A stretch of DNA of 64,000 nucleotides, taken from Parabacteroides gordonii MS-1 = DSM 23371 (GTDB lineage: Bacteria > Bacteroidota > Bacteroidia > Bacteroidales > Tannerellaceae). Numbering within the stretch: the first letter of the stretch is position 1; every line of letters starts with the position of its first letter. The notes below the pieces were generated by a model, which was not told where the DNA came from, searched no databases, and worked only from the letters and a program-made list of their open reading frames with translations. The position numbers and the translations under genes were made by a program. Shown here piece after piece: positions 16,597 through 24,592 of this stretch. The stretch is taken from assembly GCF_000969825.1 (NCBI RefSeq), contig NZ_KQ033919.1:896873-960872 (forward strand), written 5' to 3'.

Positions 16597-17193
16597 TTAC
16601 ATTTGATTGATTTTCCGTATCACCCGGCAAGGATTTCCTACCGCCAAGCTATTTGCCGGAATATCTTTAGTTACAACACTTCCTGCACCAATCACACATT
16701 TTTGCCCTATTGTCACTCCCGGTAAAATAATTACTCCACCACCAATCCAGCAGCCATCCTCTATCATGACAGGGAGGGCAAAAGTTCGACGGACATACTT
16801 ACAGCCATCCGGGGTTTCTGTCAATACAAGCCGTTCATTAAACTCTACCGGGTGAGTTGCCGTATAGATTTGTACATTAGGTGCTACCAGCACATTGTTC
16901 CCTATGGTAATCTTATTGCAATCGACAAATGTACAACCGGTATTTACGGTGACATTATCACCGATGTGTATATTGCATCCATAATCACATATAAACGAAT
17001 GACCGACAGAAACATTTGCACCTATGCTTCCAAACATTTCCTTTAGTACGGCATGTTTTTCAGTCTTTTGTTCATACGGCAAAGAATTGTATTTCATCAA
17101 CAAGTGATGAGCTTTACTCTTCAAATTCATAAAAAATGGGTCGTGGCAATCATACCATTCACCAGCCAAACATTTTTCCATTTCAGTTTTCAT
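16597..17193 (-). CDS. Sugar O-acetyltransferase (Maa/LacA type)
   Basis: Acetyl-CoA-dependent acetylation of a sugar hydroxyl in the cytosol. 198 residues: an N-terminal helical cap (MEKCLAGEWYDCHDPFFMNLKSKA) followed by left-handed beta-helix hexapeptide repeats (NIHIGDNVTVNTGC, KITIGNNVLVAPNV). The catalytic histidine lies in TATHPVEF, and a final GGGVIILPGVTIGQKCVIGAGSVV precedes ANSLAVGNPCRVI. The family is normally 180-205 residues. It starts the operon with the HAD phosphatase; the divergent AraC gene is the likely local regulator. Confidence 0.9.
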   Translation of the reverse strand: MKTEMEKCLAGEWYDCHDPFFMNLKSKAHHLLMKYNSLPYEQKTEKHAVLKEMFGSIGANVSVGHSFICDYGCNIHIGDNVTVNTGCTFVDCNKITIGNNVLVAPNVQIYTATHPVEFNERLVLTETPDGCKYVRRTFALPVMIEDGCWIGGGVIILPGVTIGQKCVIGAGSVVTKDIPANSLAVGNPCRVIRKINQM

Positions 17194-17303
17194 AAGCTAT
17201 GATTTTAAATATACTGCAAAGTTATACCGATTTTTCGGCTAATTTTAGGTATTATTTTTCGTTATTTTGGTATTAATCCGTTTTTTAGGGCTATATTTAT
17301 GGC

Positions 17304-18143
17304 ATGAAAAGAGAAAACCTACATCAACCATTCGAAATTAGTTTTAGCGAGCTTGACGAATCCTTGCTAAAAGAGCATGAACATACCTTTTTTGAATTAG
17401 TATATATTCTTTCAGGAACAGGCATCCAATGGATTAACAACAATATGTTTCCTTATCATGACGGACATTTGTTCATGATTACTCCCGGAGATACGCATTC
17501 TTTCGAAATCCATACAACAACTAAGTTTGTCGACATCAAGTTTAACGACATATATATACATTCTTCTGTTTTCGGTGCTGAAAATATCCAAAGACTGGAG
17601 TTTATTCTTCAACATGCTAATCATCAACCCGGTTGTATACTAAGAAATAAAGTAGATAAGTTACTGGTGAAACCCATGATTGAAGCGATTATCAGGGAAT
17701 ATATTAACCGAAATTTATACAGCAAGGAGATTATAACACAAATAATTAATACGATTATTATTGTGGTAGCACGCAATATCGCAATGTTCTTGCCTGAACA
17801 GGTGGATGAATGCTCTGAGGACAAATCGCTTGACATATTGCAGTATATTCAAGCAAACATCTATAAAACAGGTAAAATCAGAGCAAAAGATATAAGCCAA
17901 CATTTTGGCATTTCGGAGAATTATTTAGGACGATATATCAAAAAACATACTAATGAAACTATGCAGCAATACATTTTAAACTACAAACTAAAGTTAGTAG
18001 AAAATAGATTATTGCATAGTCAAATGAGAATTTGTGAAATCGTTGAAGAATTGGGGTTTACCGATGAGAGCCATCTTAATAAGTTTTTCAAAAAGTATAG
18101 AGGATGCAGCCCCTCTAATTTCAGAAAGAACAAATTGAAGTAA
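17304..18143 (+). CDS. AraC-family transcriptional regulator with cupin N-terminus
   Basis: 279 residues. The cupin-type ligand-binding part (about 15-110) has HEHTFFELVYILSG and HLFMITPGDTHSF. The C-terminal two-HTH AraC domain (about 185-279) has ARAKDISQHFGISENYLGRYIKKHT-like order and the family end FTDESHLNKFFKKYRGCSPSNFRK. It is divergent from the acetyltransferase/HAD operon. The shared gap contains repeats of GGTATTA (near 17249 and 17270), a possible operator. Confidence 0.9.
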   Translation: MKRENLHQPFEISFSELDESLLKEHEHTFFELVYILSGTGIQWINNNMFPYHDGHLFMITPGDTHSFEIHTTTKFVDIKFNDIYIHSSVFGAENIQRLEFILQHANHQPGCILRNKVDKLLVKPMIEAIIREYINRNLYSKEIITQIINTIIIVVARNIAMFLPEQVDECSEDKSLDILQYIQANIYKTGKIRAKDISQHFGISENYLGRYIKKHTNETMQQYILNYKLKLVENRLLHSQMRICEIVEELGFTDESHLNKFFKKYRGCSPSNFRKNKLK

Positions 18144-18173
18144 ATCATATACATATCCTTGTTCTTAGAGTTA

Positions 18174-18200
18174 TTGAAACAATAGAAATGACTATTTTTG
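18174..18200 (+). promoter_or_regulatory. Promoter of the AlbA_2 gene
   Basis: TTG at 18174-18176 and TATTTTTG at 18193-18200 (perfect TAnnTTTG) lie 15-40 bp before the start at 18215. Confidence 0.5.
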
Positions 18201-18214
18201 CATTATATTTATAG

Positions 18215-19585
18215 ATGTCTATGACAAATACAGAAACCATACAATCACTCATCGATAGCGGAGAAGGCTATAATGTAGAGTTCAAAGTTCGTGTTCCTTC
18301 AAAGGTTCGTGAACTAACAGAGGAAATTTGCGCTTTTGCTAATGCCGACGGAGGATATTTACTCATCGGTGTAGATGATAACGGGAAGATTATTGGCACA
18401 GATTTAGAGAATGACAAACGTTCAGCCATTCAAGGCTCTATCAGTGAAATATCTCCGGTTCTTCATTGTGATATGTATGCGGTAAATATCGAAGATAAGA
18501 CAGTTTGGGTAATTGATGTTCCGTCAGGGAAAGATAAACCTTATATATTTTCCGGTTCTATCTTTGTGCGTGAGGGTGCAAACTCGCAGAAACTTCGTAC
18601 TGTTGAAGAAATGCGCAGCTTCTTTCAGGAATGCAACAAGATATTCTTTGATGCTATTCCCTGCTCATGGTTCAACATCTACACTGATTCAGACGAACAA
18701 GCGATAAAAGACTTCCGCACGGAAGCAAAGCTAAGTCCATCGACTGCCAACAAACAGATATTTGAGAATTTAGAACTGTTTACGGATAAAGGAGTAGCCA
18801 AGAATGGAGCAGCCATGTTCTTTGGGAAACAACCTGAACGAAAGTTTCCACACGCAGTAACAAGATGTATCCTTTTCAAAGGAACAACCAAAGTATATAT
18901 CATTGATGATAAAACCTTTGGCGGTCCACTATACCAACAATATTTGCAGGCTATGGCATGGCTGGAAAGTAAACTGCAAGTAGCTTATAAAATTGAGGGA
19001 GCAGGACCAAGAGAAGAAATTTGGGAAATTCCTCTTACTGTGTTTAAAGAAGCCATTATTAACGCTCTCTCACATCGTGATTATTACGAACAGGGAGCAA
19101 CCATTACAATAGAAATGTTTGATGACCGGGTAGAGGTTTCCAATCCCGGAGGGCTTTTGCCTATTGTAGCTAAAGATTTCGGACACAAGAGTATGACACG
19201 TAACCCGTTAATCTTTGGATTATTTACCCGCATGCATTTGGTTGAAAGGGTCGCATCCGGTATTCCCCGTATGCAGGAAGCCATGAAAGAAGCCAATCTT
19301 CCTGAGCCTGAATTTCATACGGACGGGATGTTTACGGTTATATTCAAAAGAGGTATCAGTATCAAGAATGATACTGTAAATGATACTGTAAATGATACTG
19401 TAAACTCAAAAGAACAAGAAGTACTAAATATCATCAAGCAATATCCGGGACTTAATTCGTCTAAGATTGCAGGATTAATAGGCAAAAGTGTTCCGACTGC
19501 TAAACGCTACTTAAATTCTTTGGTAAAATTAGGATTAATAGAGTTTAGGGGGGCACAGAAAACAGGTGGATATTATTTAGTATAA
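18215..19585 (+). CDS. AlbA_2 (Schlafen-like) ATP-binding regulator with winged helix
   Basis: 456 residues. The N-terminal AlbA_2 domain is recognisable by EGYNVEFK, EEICAFANADGGYLLIGVDDNGKIIG (broken by chance into known blocks) and the following KPYIFSGSIFVREGANS (residues ~15-125). The middle is the HATPase_c_4-type region with INALSHRDYYEQGATITIE, VEVSNPGGLLP and RNPLIFGLFTRMHLVERVASGI. A winged helix ends the protein (LNSSKIAGLIGKSVPTAKRYLNSL). The linker has three exact 12-bp repeats encoding NDTV units (19367-19402). The family occurs both as regulators and in phage-defence islands. A second gene follows after 6 bp. Confidence 0.88.
   Translation: MSMTNTETIQSLIDSGEGYNVEFKVRVPSKVRELTEEICAFANADGGYLLIGVDDNGKIIGTDLENDKRSAIQGSISEISPVLHCDMYAVNIEDKTVWVIDVPSGKDKPYIFSGSIFVREGANSQKLRTVEEMRSFFQECNKIFFDAIPCSWFNIYTDSDEQAIKDFRTEAKLSPSTANKQIFENLELFTDKGVAKNGAAMFFGKQPERKFPHAVTRCILFKGTTKVYIIDDKTFGGPLYQQYLQAMAWLESKLQVAYKIEGAGPREEIWEIPLTVFKEAIINALSHRDYYEQGATITIEMFDDRVEVSNPGGLLPIVAKDFGHKSMTRNPLIFGLFTRMHLVERVASGIPRMQEAMKEANLPEPEFHTDGMFTVIFKRGISIKNDTVNDTVNDTVNSKEQEVLNIIKQYPGLNSSKIAGLIGKSVPTAKRYLNSLVKLGLIEFRGAQKTGGYYLV
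19367..19402 (+). repeat. Three tandem 12-bp repeats inside the AlbA_2 gene
   Basis: AATGATACTGTA is present three times without change. The unit is a multiple of three, so slippage would lengthen or shorten the linker between the ATP-binding region and the winged helix without breaking the frame. Confidence 0.85.
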
Positions 19586-19591
19586 AAAAAT

Positions 19592-20821
19592 ATGGCTCAA
19601 ATTGAATTTAATGAATTTGATTTCAGAAAAGTTCATCCAATAAAGTTACCATTCGCAGAAAAATACATATATGATGTTGACAATATTTTTTATGCAGATA
19701 CAGGACTATTGGATGCAAGACAAACAAATATGTTCTTTCAAGAAGCAGGAAGAATGTTGATTAACGCTATTAACTTATTTTGTGATGGATATTTTGATTG
19801 TGCTTTTTACAGTTTACGCCAGTCTTTTGAAATATCAGTAACTTCTTTATATTTGAATGAAAATAAATCTATCATAGATAAATGGAATAAAAAACAAAGT
19901 GGGTTTGAGCAACACACTATGGTTAAATCCTTAAAAGAACAATTAGAAGATTACAAGGAACTAAGAGAAGGATTACTCAAACCATATTTTGAGAAACTAC
20001 GTTCTATTATGGAAAAAATGAATAAATATATCCATAAACAGGGATTTTCTACAATGTATACTATGAGATATAGTTTTGAAGGGCGTAAAATATATAAAGA
20101 AGAACAATTGATAAAATTTTTCACCTATTGTTTAAAGGCTTGTATTGGTGCTGTTGCTATATGGAGAATTGTTATAGACCCAATGCCTGCATTATTAAAC
20201 GATGAGACTATTTTTCGAAAAACACGTGAAATGATTACAGAACCATACAGTGATGAATTTATCGAAACATATATAGGAAATGATATATTTGAGTTATATA
20301 AGCAATCAACTCTCTATAAAGAATATTACCAATATTTCAATCAGTATGAGGAACAGAACGAAGCTGTATTTTATCTTATTCATTATCAATGTATAAATAG
20401 AAATAACCTTGATGATATTTATAAGCAAATTCATCTATTAGACATTAAAGAAAGAATTGCAGTATTATTTATAACATTCTCAGAACATATAACAAATATC
20501 ATATTTGGTAATGGTCTTTTTAACTTTACATCCAATATTGTTTTTAAAGGAGATGATAAATCTATTACATATGGAGAAGGAATATATGATAATTATTTCA
20601 AAGAACATGATATAAACCAACCATACAAAGGAGGATTTATTTCCCGTTTCAAATTTAAAAACGAGAATGTAATTGTAATTCATAATGAATTGTTTCTTGC
20701 AGAAGAATTATCAGCATTCAATCTGATTAATGAGAAATGTGCAGACTATTTACAAAAAGAAAATGATAATTTTAATAGGATAATAGATGAATATACAAAT
20801 ACTAATCAACAAAAGATGTGA
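19592..20821 (+). CDS. Unknown 409-residue protein paired with AlbA_2 protein
   Basis: I do not recognise a family. It is mostly helical, without signal peptide or membrane segment. The segment CDGYFDCAFYSLRQSFEISVTSLYLNE (shortened here: residues about 63-90) resembles the helix seen in HEPN-like proteins with an Arg after a conserved helix, but the RxxxxxH motif of HEPN nucleases is not evident. The C-terminal ~150 residues contain a possible beta-rich part (NIVFKGDDKSITYGEG). It begins 6 bp after the AlbA_2 stop, so they are one operon. Very AT-rich, ending 170 bp before the middle att site. Confidence 0.7.
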   Translation: MAQIEFNEFDFRKVHPIKLPFAEKYIYDVDNIFYADTGLLDARQTNMFFQEAGRMLINAINLFCDGYFDCAFYSLRQSFEISVTSLYLNENKSIIDKWNKKQSGFEQHTMVKSLKEQLEDYKELREGLLKPYFEKLRSIMEKMNKYIHKQGFSTMYTMRYSFEGRKIYKEEQLIKFFTYCLKACIGAVAIWRIVIDPMPALLNDETIFRKTREMITEPYSDEFIETYIGNDIFELYKQSTLYKEYYQYFNQYEEQNEAVFYLIHYQCINRNNLDDIYKQIHLLDIKERIAVLFITFSEHITNIIFGNGLFNFTSNIVFKGDDKSITYGEGIYDNYFKEHDINQPYKGGFISRFKFKNENVIVIHNELFLAEELSAFNLINEKCADYLQKENDNFNRIIDEYTNTNQQKM

Positions 20822-20848
20822 TTTCCTTTAACTTTATGAATAAATCTC

Positions 20849-20856
20849 TATCTTTG
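20849..20856 (+). promoter_or_regulatory. Possible promoter pointing at the middle att site
   Basis: TATCTTTG followed by C matches the -7 consensus. There is no gene between it and the att site at 20992, and the -33 region is weak. Transcription would run across the att site toward IME2. IME2 has a comparable box near its own right end (35985-35992). Confidence 0.35.
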
Positions 20857-20991
20857 CATTCAGAAATCGTACCCAAGATACAAACTTGTGTTGAACGGTG
20901 CAAAGCTGTGAAAACCTTATTCAAGGGACTTACATCGTAGCAAAGATATAACTTACTGAAAGATAGTGCTATATCAACCCGGTTTCAGTTG

Positions 20992-21008
20992 CTGGTGGCA
21001 CCACTTTT
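20992..21008. repeat. att site between IME1 and IME2
   Basis: CTGGTGGCACCACTTTT, 17 bp identical to the left site (4592-4608). Its upstream flank TTG makes a 16-bp match with the right site (TTGCTGGTGGCACCAC, also at 36276-36291). It is therefore a hybrid of a right-end flank and a left-end flank, as expected at a junction of two tandem elements. Confidence 0.85.
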
Positions 21009-21027
21009 AAAAGACTTCAAATTTGGT

Positions 21028-21059
21028 AAATCCCTGAAAATTAAACATTTCAGGGATTT
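21028..21059 (+). terminator. Element-borne hairpin just inside left end of IME2
   Basis: AAATCCCTGAAA (21028-21039) pairs with TTTCAGGGATTT (21048-21059), followed by TCTTTTTCT. Same stem and same distance from att as in IME1. Confidence 0.65.
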
Positions 21060-21239
21060 TCTTTTTCTCCTAATCCGCATATTTTCGGCAAAATAACGCA
21101 CTTCCGTAGTGCTAAATCGTGGACAATTTTAGTCTCGAAAAAAATGTCCACGAATTGTACCGTAAGTCGTTGATTGTCTTATCTTTTGATTCTTGCTATT
21201 CTGCACGATTCAGTAACTTTAAACATTAATTTTTAGAGT

Positions 21240-22466
21240 ATGAAACGACAGACTTTCAACGTGCTGTTCTTCATCCGCAAAACAAGAACAGTAAAATCAG
21301 GTGAAACACCTATCATGTTGCGGATAACTATTCAAGGCCAATTAGCTGAAATGCAGCTAAAACGAACCGTTAAGCCTGAACTCTGGTCACAAGCCAAAGA
21401 ACGGTGTACAGGTAAAGATTCTAAATCAGTAGAAGTAAACCGTTATCTGGAATCGGTAAAATTACGCTTGTATGAGATTCATCGGACTTTGGAAGATGAA
21501 AACAAACTTATTAATCCGATGGAAATCAAAAAACGTTTTCTTGGACTGGATGAAAAGCATAAAATGTTCTTTGAAGTATTCCAAGAACATAACGACAAAT
21601 GCAGGGAACTGATAGGCAAGGATTACGCAAAGGTCACTATCTCCCGTTTTGATACATGCTTGAAGTATTTTAGAGAAATGCTTCTAAAACAGTACCATCT
21701 AAAGGATATTCCGATGAAAGAAATAAATAATGCCATCATTCAGGACTATATTCATTTCTTGAAATCAAAAAAGAATCTGCAAGAGAATACCGTTATTCGC
21801 TACATGAAAGTAGTCAAGAAGATTACTAACATGGCTCTTGCAAATGACTGGATAGATAAAAATCCGTTTATGAATATCCATTTCCATGAGCAGGAAGTAC
21901 ATAAGGAGTTTCTAACCAAAGAAGAATTAGAGATTTTACGAACTAAAGTTTTCAATGTACCACGCTTGGAATTGGTACGTGATATTTTCTTATTCCAGTG
22001 TTGGACTGGATTAGCGTTCATAGATGTATCGGAATTGAAACCCGAACATTTGGTAACAGACAATCAAGGGAACGTCTGGATAAGAAAAGCCCGCCAAAAG
22101 ACAAAAATCATGTGTAACATTCCACTTTTGGATATTCCGTTAGCGATATTGGATAAGTACAAAGGCTATCCGCTTTGCGAAAAGAAAGGTACATTATTGC
22201 CCGTTCCATGCAACCAAAAGGCAAACAGTTATTTAAAGGAAATAGCTGATTTCTGCGGAATTAAGAAGAACCTAACCACTCATACAGGGCGTCATACTTT
22301 TTCGACTGTTGTTACGCTAGCTAACAATGTTTCATTGGAAAATGTATCTAAGATGCTCGGTCATACCAATACGAAAATGACACAGCGATACGCTAAAGTA
22401 TTAGATCAGAGTATTCTCCGGGATATGCAGAATGTACGGGAGAACTTCTCTACTAAAACGACCTAA
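21240..22466 (+). CDS. Tyrosine recombinase (integrase) of IME2
   Basis: 408 residues, same architecture as the IME1 integrase: arm-binding N-terminus, SAM-like core-binding domain and catalytic domain. Catalytic positions are identical in number: H348, R351 (HTGRHTF), H375 (LGHTN), Tyr384 (TQRYAKV). TGLAF (A259) stands where most recombinases have Arg I, as in IntDOT-like enzymes. Large parts are identical to IME1's protein (for example PVPCNQK and NSYLKEIAD), consistent with both using the same tRNA site. The ATG at 21240 follows a TAACTTTA box. Confidence 0.93.
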   Translation: MKRQTFNVLFFIRKTRTVKSGETPIMLRITIQGQLAEMQLKRTVKPELWSQAKERCTGKDSKSVEVNRYLESVKLRLYEIHRTLEDENKLINPMEIKKRFLGLDEKHKMFFEVFQEHNDKCRELIGKDYAKVTISRFDTCLKYFREMLLKQYHLKDIPMKEINNAIIQDYIHFLKSKKNLQENTVIRYMKVVKKITNMALANDWIDKNPFMNIHFHEQEVHKEFLTKEELEILRTKVFNVPRLELVRDIFLFQCWTGLAFIDVSELKPEHLVTDNQGNVWIRKARQKTKIMCNIPLLDIPLAILDKYKGYPLCEKKGTLLPVPCNQKANSYLKEIADFCGIKKNLTTHTGRHTFSTVVTLANNVSLENVSKMLGHTNTKMTQRYAKVLDQSILRDMQNVRENFSTKTT

Positions 22467-22472
22467 AGATGA

Positions 22473-22509
22473 AAACGGCTACCTAATCCATTCGGACGGT
22501 AGCCGTTTA
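22473..22509 (+). terminator. Terminator between integrase and HTH genes
   Basis: AAACGGCTACC (22473-22483) pairs with GGTAGCCGTTT (22498-22508). It can serve the integrase gene and the convergent HTH operon. Confidence 0.7.
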
Positions 22510-22531
22510 TCTATCTTCATTATATTAAAAG

Positions 22532-22834
22532 CTAAAGAGAATAATCTTCTATATTATAGGCAGAACGAAACCTATCTTCCAAAACCTTCCTAATATCCGA
22601 TTCACGAAACAGCACTTTGCCCGGAAGTTGAATAAAAGGGAAAATGCCATCATCCCGATAATGCTGTAAAGTCCTACGGCTGATTTTGAGAATGGAACAA
22701 AGTTCTTCACTTGTCAGATACCGTTCACCCTCAAACATGGGCTTATTATTCTTCAATGCATATTCTATATAAGGTAAAGCCCTATCCAACGATTGCAATA
22801 ATTCTTGGCTATCCTCATTCGTGTACAAATCCAT
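22532..22834 (-). CDS. Small HTH protein, excisionase-like (type B), copy 1
   Basis: 100 residues from MDLYTNED; two extra residues are possible from 22840. HTH SEELCSILKISRRTLQHYRDDGIF and wing LPGKVLFRESDIRKVL. It follows the type A gene with almost no gap. It is the counterpart of IME1 8825-9112, placed next to the integrase as expected for an excision factor. Confidence 0.86.
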   Translation of the reverse strand: MDLYTNEDSQELLQSLDRALPYIEYALKNNKPMFEGERYLTSEELCSILKISRRTLQHYRDDGIFPFIQLPGKVLFRESDIRKVLEDRFRSAYNIEDYSL

Positions 22835-22840
22835 AAGCAA

Positions 22841-23137
22841 TTATTCTTTAATGGTTACTTTTATTCTACCTGAATCCAATAATTTTTGTACTTCGGCAAC
22901 CTTATAATATACTTTCTTGCCAACAGCCGAAAAAGAAAGTTTGCCACTCTCCCGTAGAGACTGTAATGTTCTCAAAGAAATATTTAAGGAAGCTGCCAAT
23001 GTCTTGCCCTCTATCCATTCTTTCTCAATACACATATCAGAGGAAGATAAAGAAGTATTATCTGCTAATGATATAATCTGTTCCAGCTTCTTTCTAAAAG
23101 AATCGAAGGAAACTCTTTCTATTGCTACTATATCCAT
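22841..23137 (-). CDS. Small HTH protein, excisionase-like (type A), copy 1
   Basis: 98 residues from MDIVAIERVSF, preferred over 23155 because the other type A proteins start at the same place. HTH GKTLAASLNISLRTLQSLRESGKL and wing KKVYYKVAEVQKLL. Directly upstream of a type B gene. This copy is more diverged from IME1's than the 24053-24367 copy. Confidence 0.85.
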   Translation of the reverse strand: MDIVAIERVSFDSFRKKLEQIISLADNTSLSSSDMCIEKEWIEGKTLAASLNISLRTLQSLRESGKLSFSAVGKKVYYKVAEVQKLLDSGRIKVTIKE

Positions 23138-23397
23138 ATATAAATTACTTTTCAAAATTCATTTTCTCAATCCTTTTCTTTTAAAGTAAGTTTTTCAGAA
23201 CTCAATATGAAGCATTGACAAAGGTAATGTTCTGTATTTAGCCTGTTCAAGTCCAAGCCTTCGGTTTAGAAGAAAATCTTCCTCTCACTATGTTCGAGCG
23301 TATTTTCATCTAAAGACTTGCACAGACTAAATACTTCACTGGAAAAGTCAATGATTCAAATTAAATTCCGAAAAACAATGTTTTCGGGGCTGATAGG

Positions 23398-23691
23398 CTA
23401 TTCTTTCCAACTTTCAAAGTAGTGCTTTTGGAGCAGTTTGTCAATATCACTTTGGCGGTAGATGATTTTGCCTTTTATCTGGATAAAGGGGATTAATCCT
23501 GTATCTCGCCATTCTTGCAAGGTTCGCAAACTGACATTCAGTTTCTTGGAAACTTCATGGTTAGAAAGAAAGCATTCCCCGTTCAGGTGAGGTTTGTAAT
23601 GCTTGACAATAGATTCAATGCCGTTCAGCATTGAATCGAGCGAAGAAATAAATTCTTTGACTTGTGGTGTATCTTTATTTATTAGTTCCAT
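23398..23691 (-). CDS. Small HTH protein, excisionase-like (type B), copy 2
   Basis: 97 residues starting MELINKDTPQ. HTH NHEVSKKLNVSLRTLQEWRDTGLIP and wing IKGKIIYRQSDIDKLL. It belongs to a second A-B set in which a DUF3876-like gene is inserted between the two HTH genes. A 260-bp gap with small inverted repeats separates it from copy 1. Confidence 0.86.
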   Translation of the reverse strand: MELINKDTPQVKEFISSLDSMLNGIESIVKHYKPHLNGECFLSNHEVSKKLNVSLRTLQEWRDTGLIPFIQIKGKIIYRQSDIDKLLQKHYFESWKE

Positions 23692-23772
23692 GATTGAAAG
23701 ATTGTTTTATTGAAATATTGATTTCAAGATTACCAGATGGCTAATCAGTTATATGATTAGCTGGTTGATAAG

Positions 23773-24066
23773 TTAGTTACGCAGATAGTCACCCAGTGAT
23801 GAAATGCTAAGTACATCTTTTGCCGGATCATAATCTATATAGAGCCATTTGGATGCAGTGGCAATAAAATACTGACTACTATCTTTTTGTATCTCATACG
23901 TAGCAGGAGAAGCCTGTTTGGTGGTTTCCGATACATATATAATAGAAAGAAGATAATCTTTGTCGTTCCGGTAGATAATAACCGTAGGATTCAGATTAAT
24001 GCTTTCCCATGTTCCGACAATGGAAAACAAATTGAAGGTCGGATAATCTTCTTTAGTTCTTTTCAT
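23773..24066 (-). CDS. DUF3876-like small protein
   Basis: 97 residues from the internal ATG at 24066 (MKRTKEDYPTFN); the frame also opens at 24105. The body is beta-rich with VGTWESINLNPTVIIYRNDKDYLL and a final YDPAKDVLSISSLGDY. I associate this with DUF3876, a family found in Bacteroides mobile elements, from memory of its WES...P...IYR pattern. Its role is unknown. The start overlaps the end of the upstream type A HTH gene by 14 bp, so it is translationally coupled to it. Confidence 0.7.
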   Translation of the reverse strand: MKRTKEDYPTFNLFSIVGTWESINLNPTVIIYRNDKDYLLSIIYVSETTKQASPATYEIQKDSSQYFIATASKWLYIDYDPAKDVLSISSLGDYLRN

Positions 24067-24367
24067 AAGGCGTAATTTGTTTGGGTGATTGATTCTGTGT
24101 TTCACTGTCTGCTATAATTCTTTCAATATCAGCAGATTTATAATAAATCTTACTGCCTATTTGAGAATAAGCCAATCGTCCGCTACTCCGGTAATATTGT
24201 AACGTTCGTTTGCTAAAGCCTAATAACAGGCACACTTCCTGACTATCCAGCCAATTTTCTACTTTCTGTGTATGAGGGCTACACAAACTTTCTATCCGTT
24301 TGGCAAACTCGGTGAACCGTTCGCAGACATACGAAAATGTTCTTCTTTCGATGGTTACTACTTCCAT
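24053..24367 (-). CDS. Small HTH protein, excisionase-like (type A), copy 2
   Basis: 104 residues starting MEVVTIERRTF. HTH SQEVCLLLGFSKRTLQYYRSSGRL and wing SKIYYKSADIERII. It leads a three-gene run, HTH A, DUF3876-like, HTH B, transcribed toward the integrase and divergent from the tetR operon. Confidence 0.87.
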   Translation of the reverse strand: MEVVTIERRTFSYVCERFTEFAKRIESLCSPHTQKVENWLDSQEVCLLLGFSKRTLQYYRSSGRLAYSQIGSKIYYKSADIERIIADSETQNQSPKQITPYEKN

Positions 24368-24541
24368 ACTCTTTTAATTTTAAATGGTTTATAAAACGTG
24401 TTGATTCTATTTTCATCGGCAAATGAAAGAAGAATCAAGAGCCGTTTTAAAAACTGTCTAGGGATGGCATAGTAAGTTCAGCATTGGCTTGATAGCAAAA
24501 AACTATCTTCCACTGCAAATTTACCAAGCAAATTATTTGTA

Positions 24542-24559
24542 TGTTTCCGATAAGTAACA
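24542..24559. promoter_or_regulatory. Operator upstream of tetR-type gene
   Basis: TGTTTCCGATAAGTAACA, repeated with one change at 26172-26189 upstream of the DUF2271 gene. The outer arms TGTTtC/GTaACA are imperfectly palindromic, as TetR-family operators are. It is 33 bp before the regulator start. Confidence 0.65.
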
Positions 24560-24592
24560 TATATTTATTCCCAAATAGTAACAACATATAAA

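Larger units (their letters stand above)
4604..21003. mobile_element. IME1: integrative mobilisable element in tRNA-Phe
   Basis: About 16.4 kb between tRNA-derived direct repeats (4592-4608 and 20992-21008, 17 bp identical). The integrase sits just inside the left end. The interior carries HTH/excisionase genes, VapE-like ATPase, primase, mobC and relaxase but no visible conjugation apparatus, so it is mobilisable rather than self-transmissible (inference). Cargo includes the unknown pair at 6123-8730 and the AlbA_2 pair at 18215-20821. It is directly followed by a second element in the same orientation. Confidence 0.88.
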
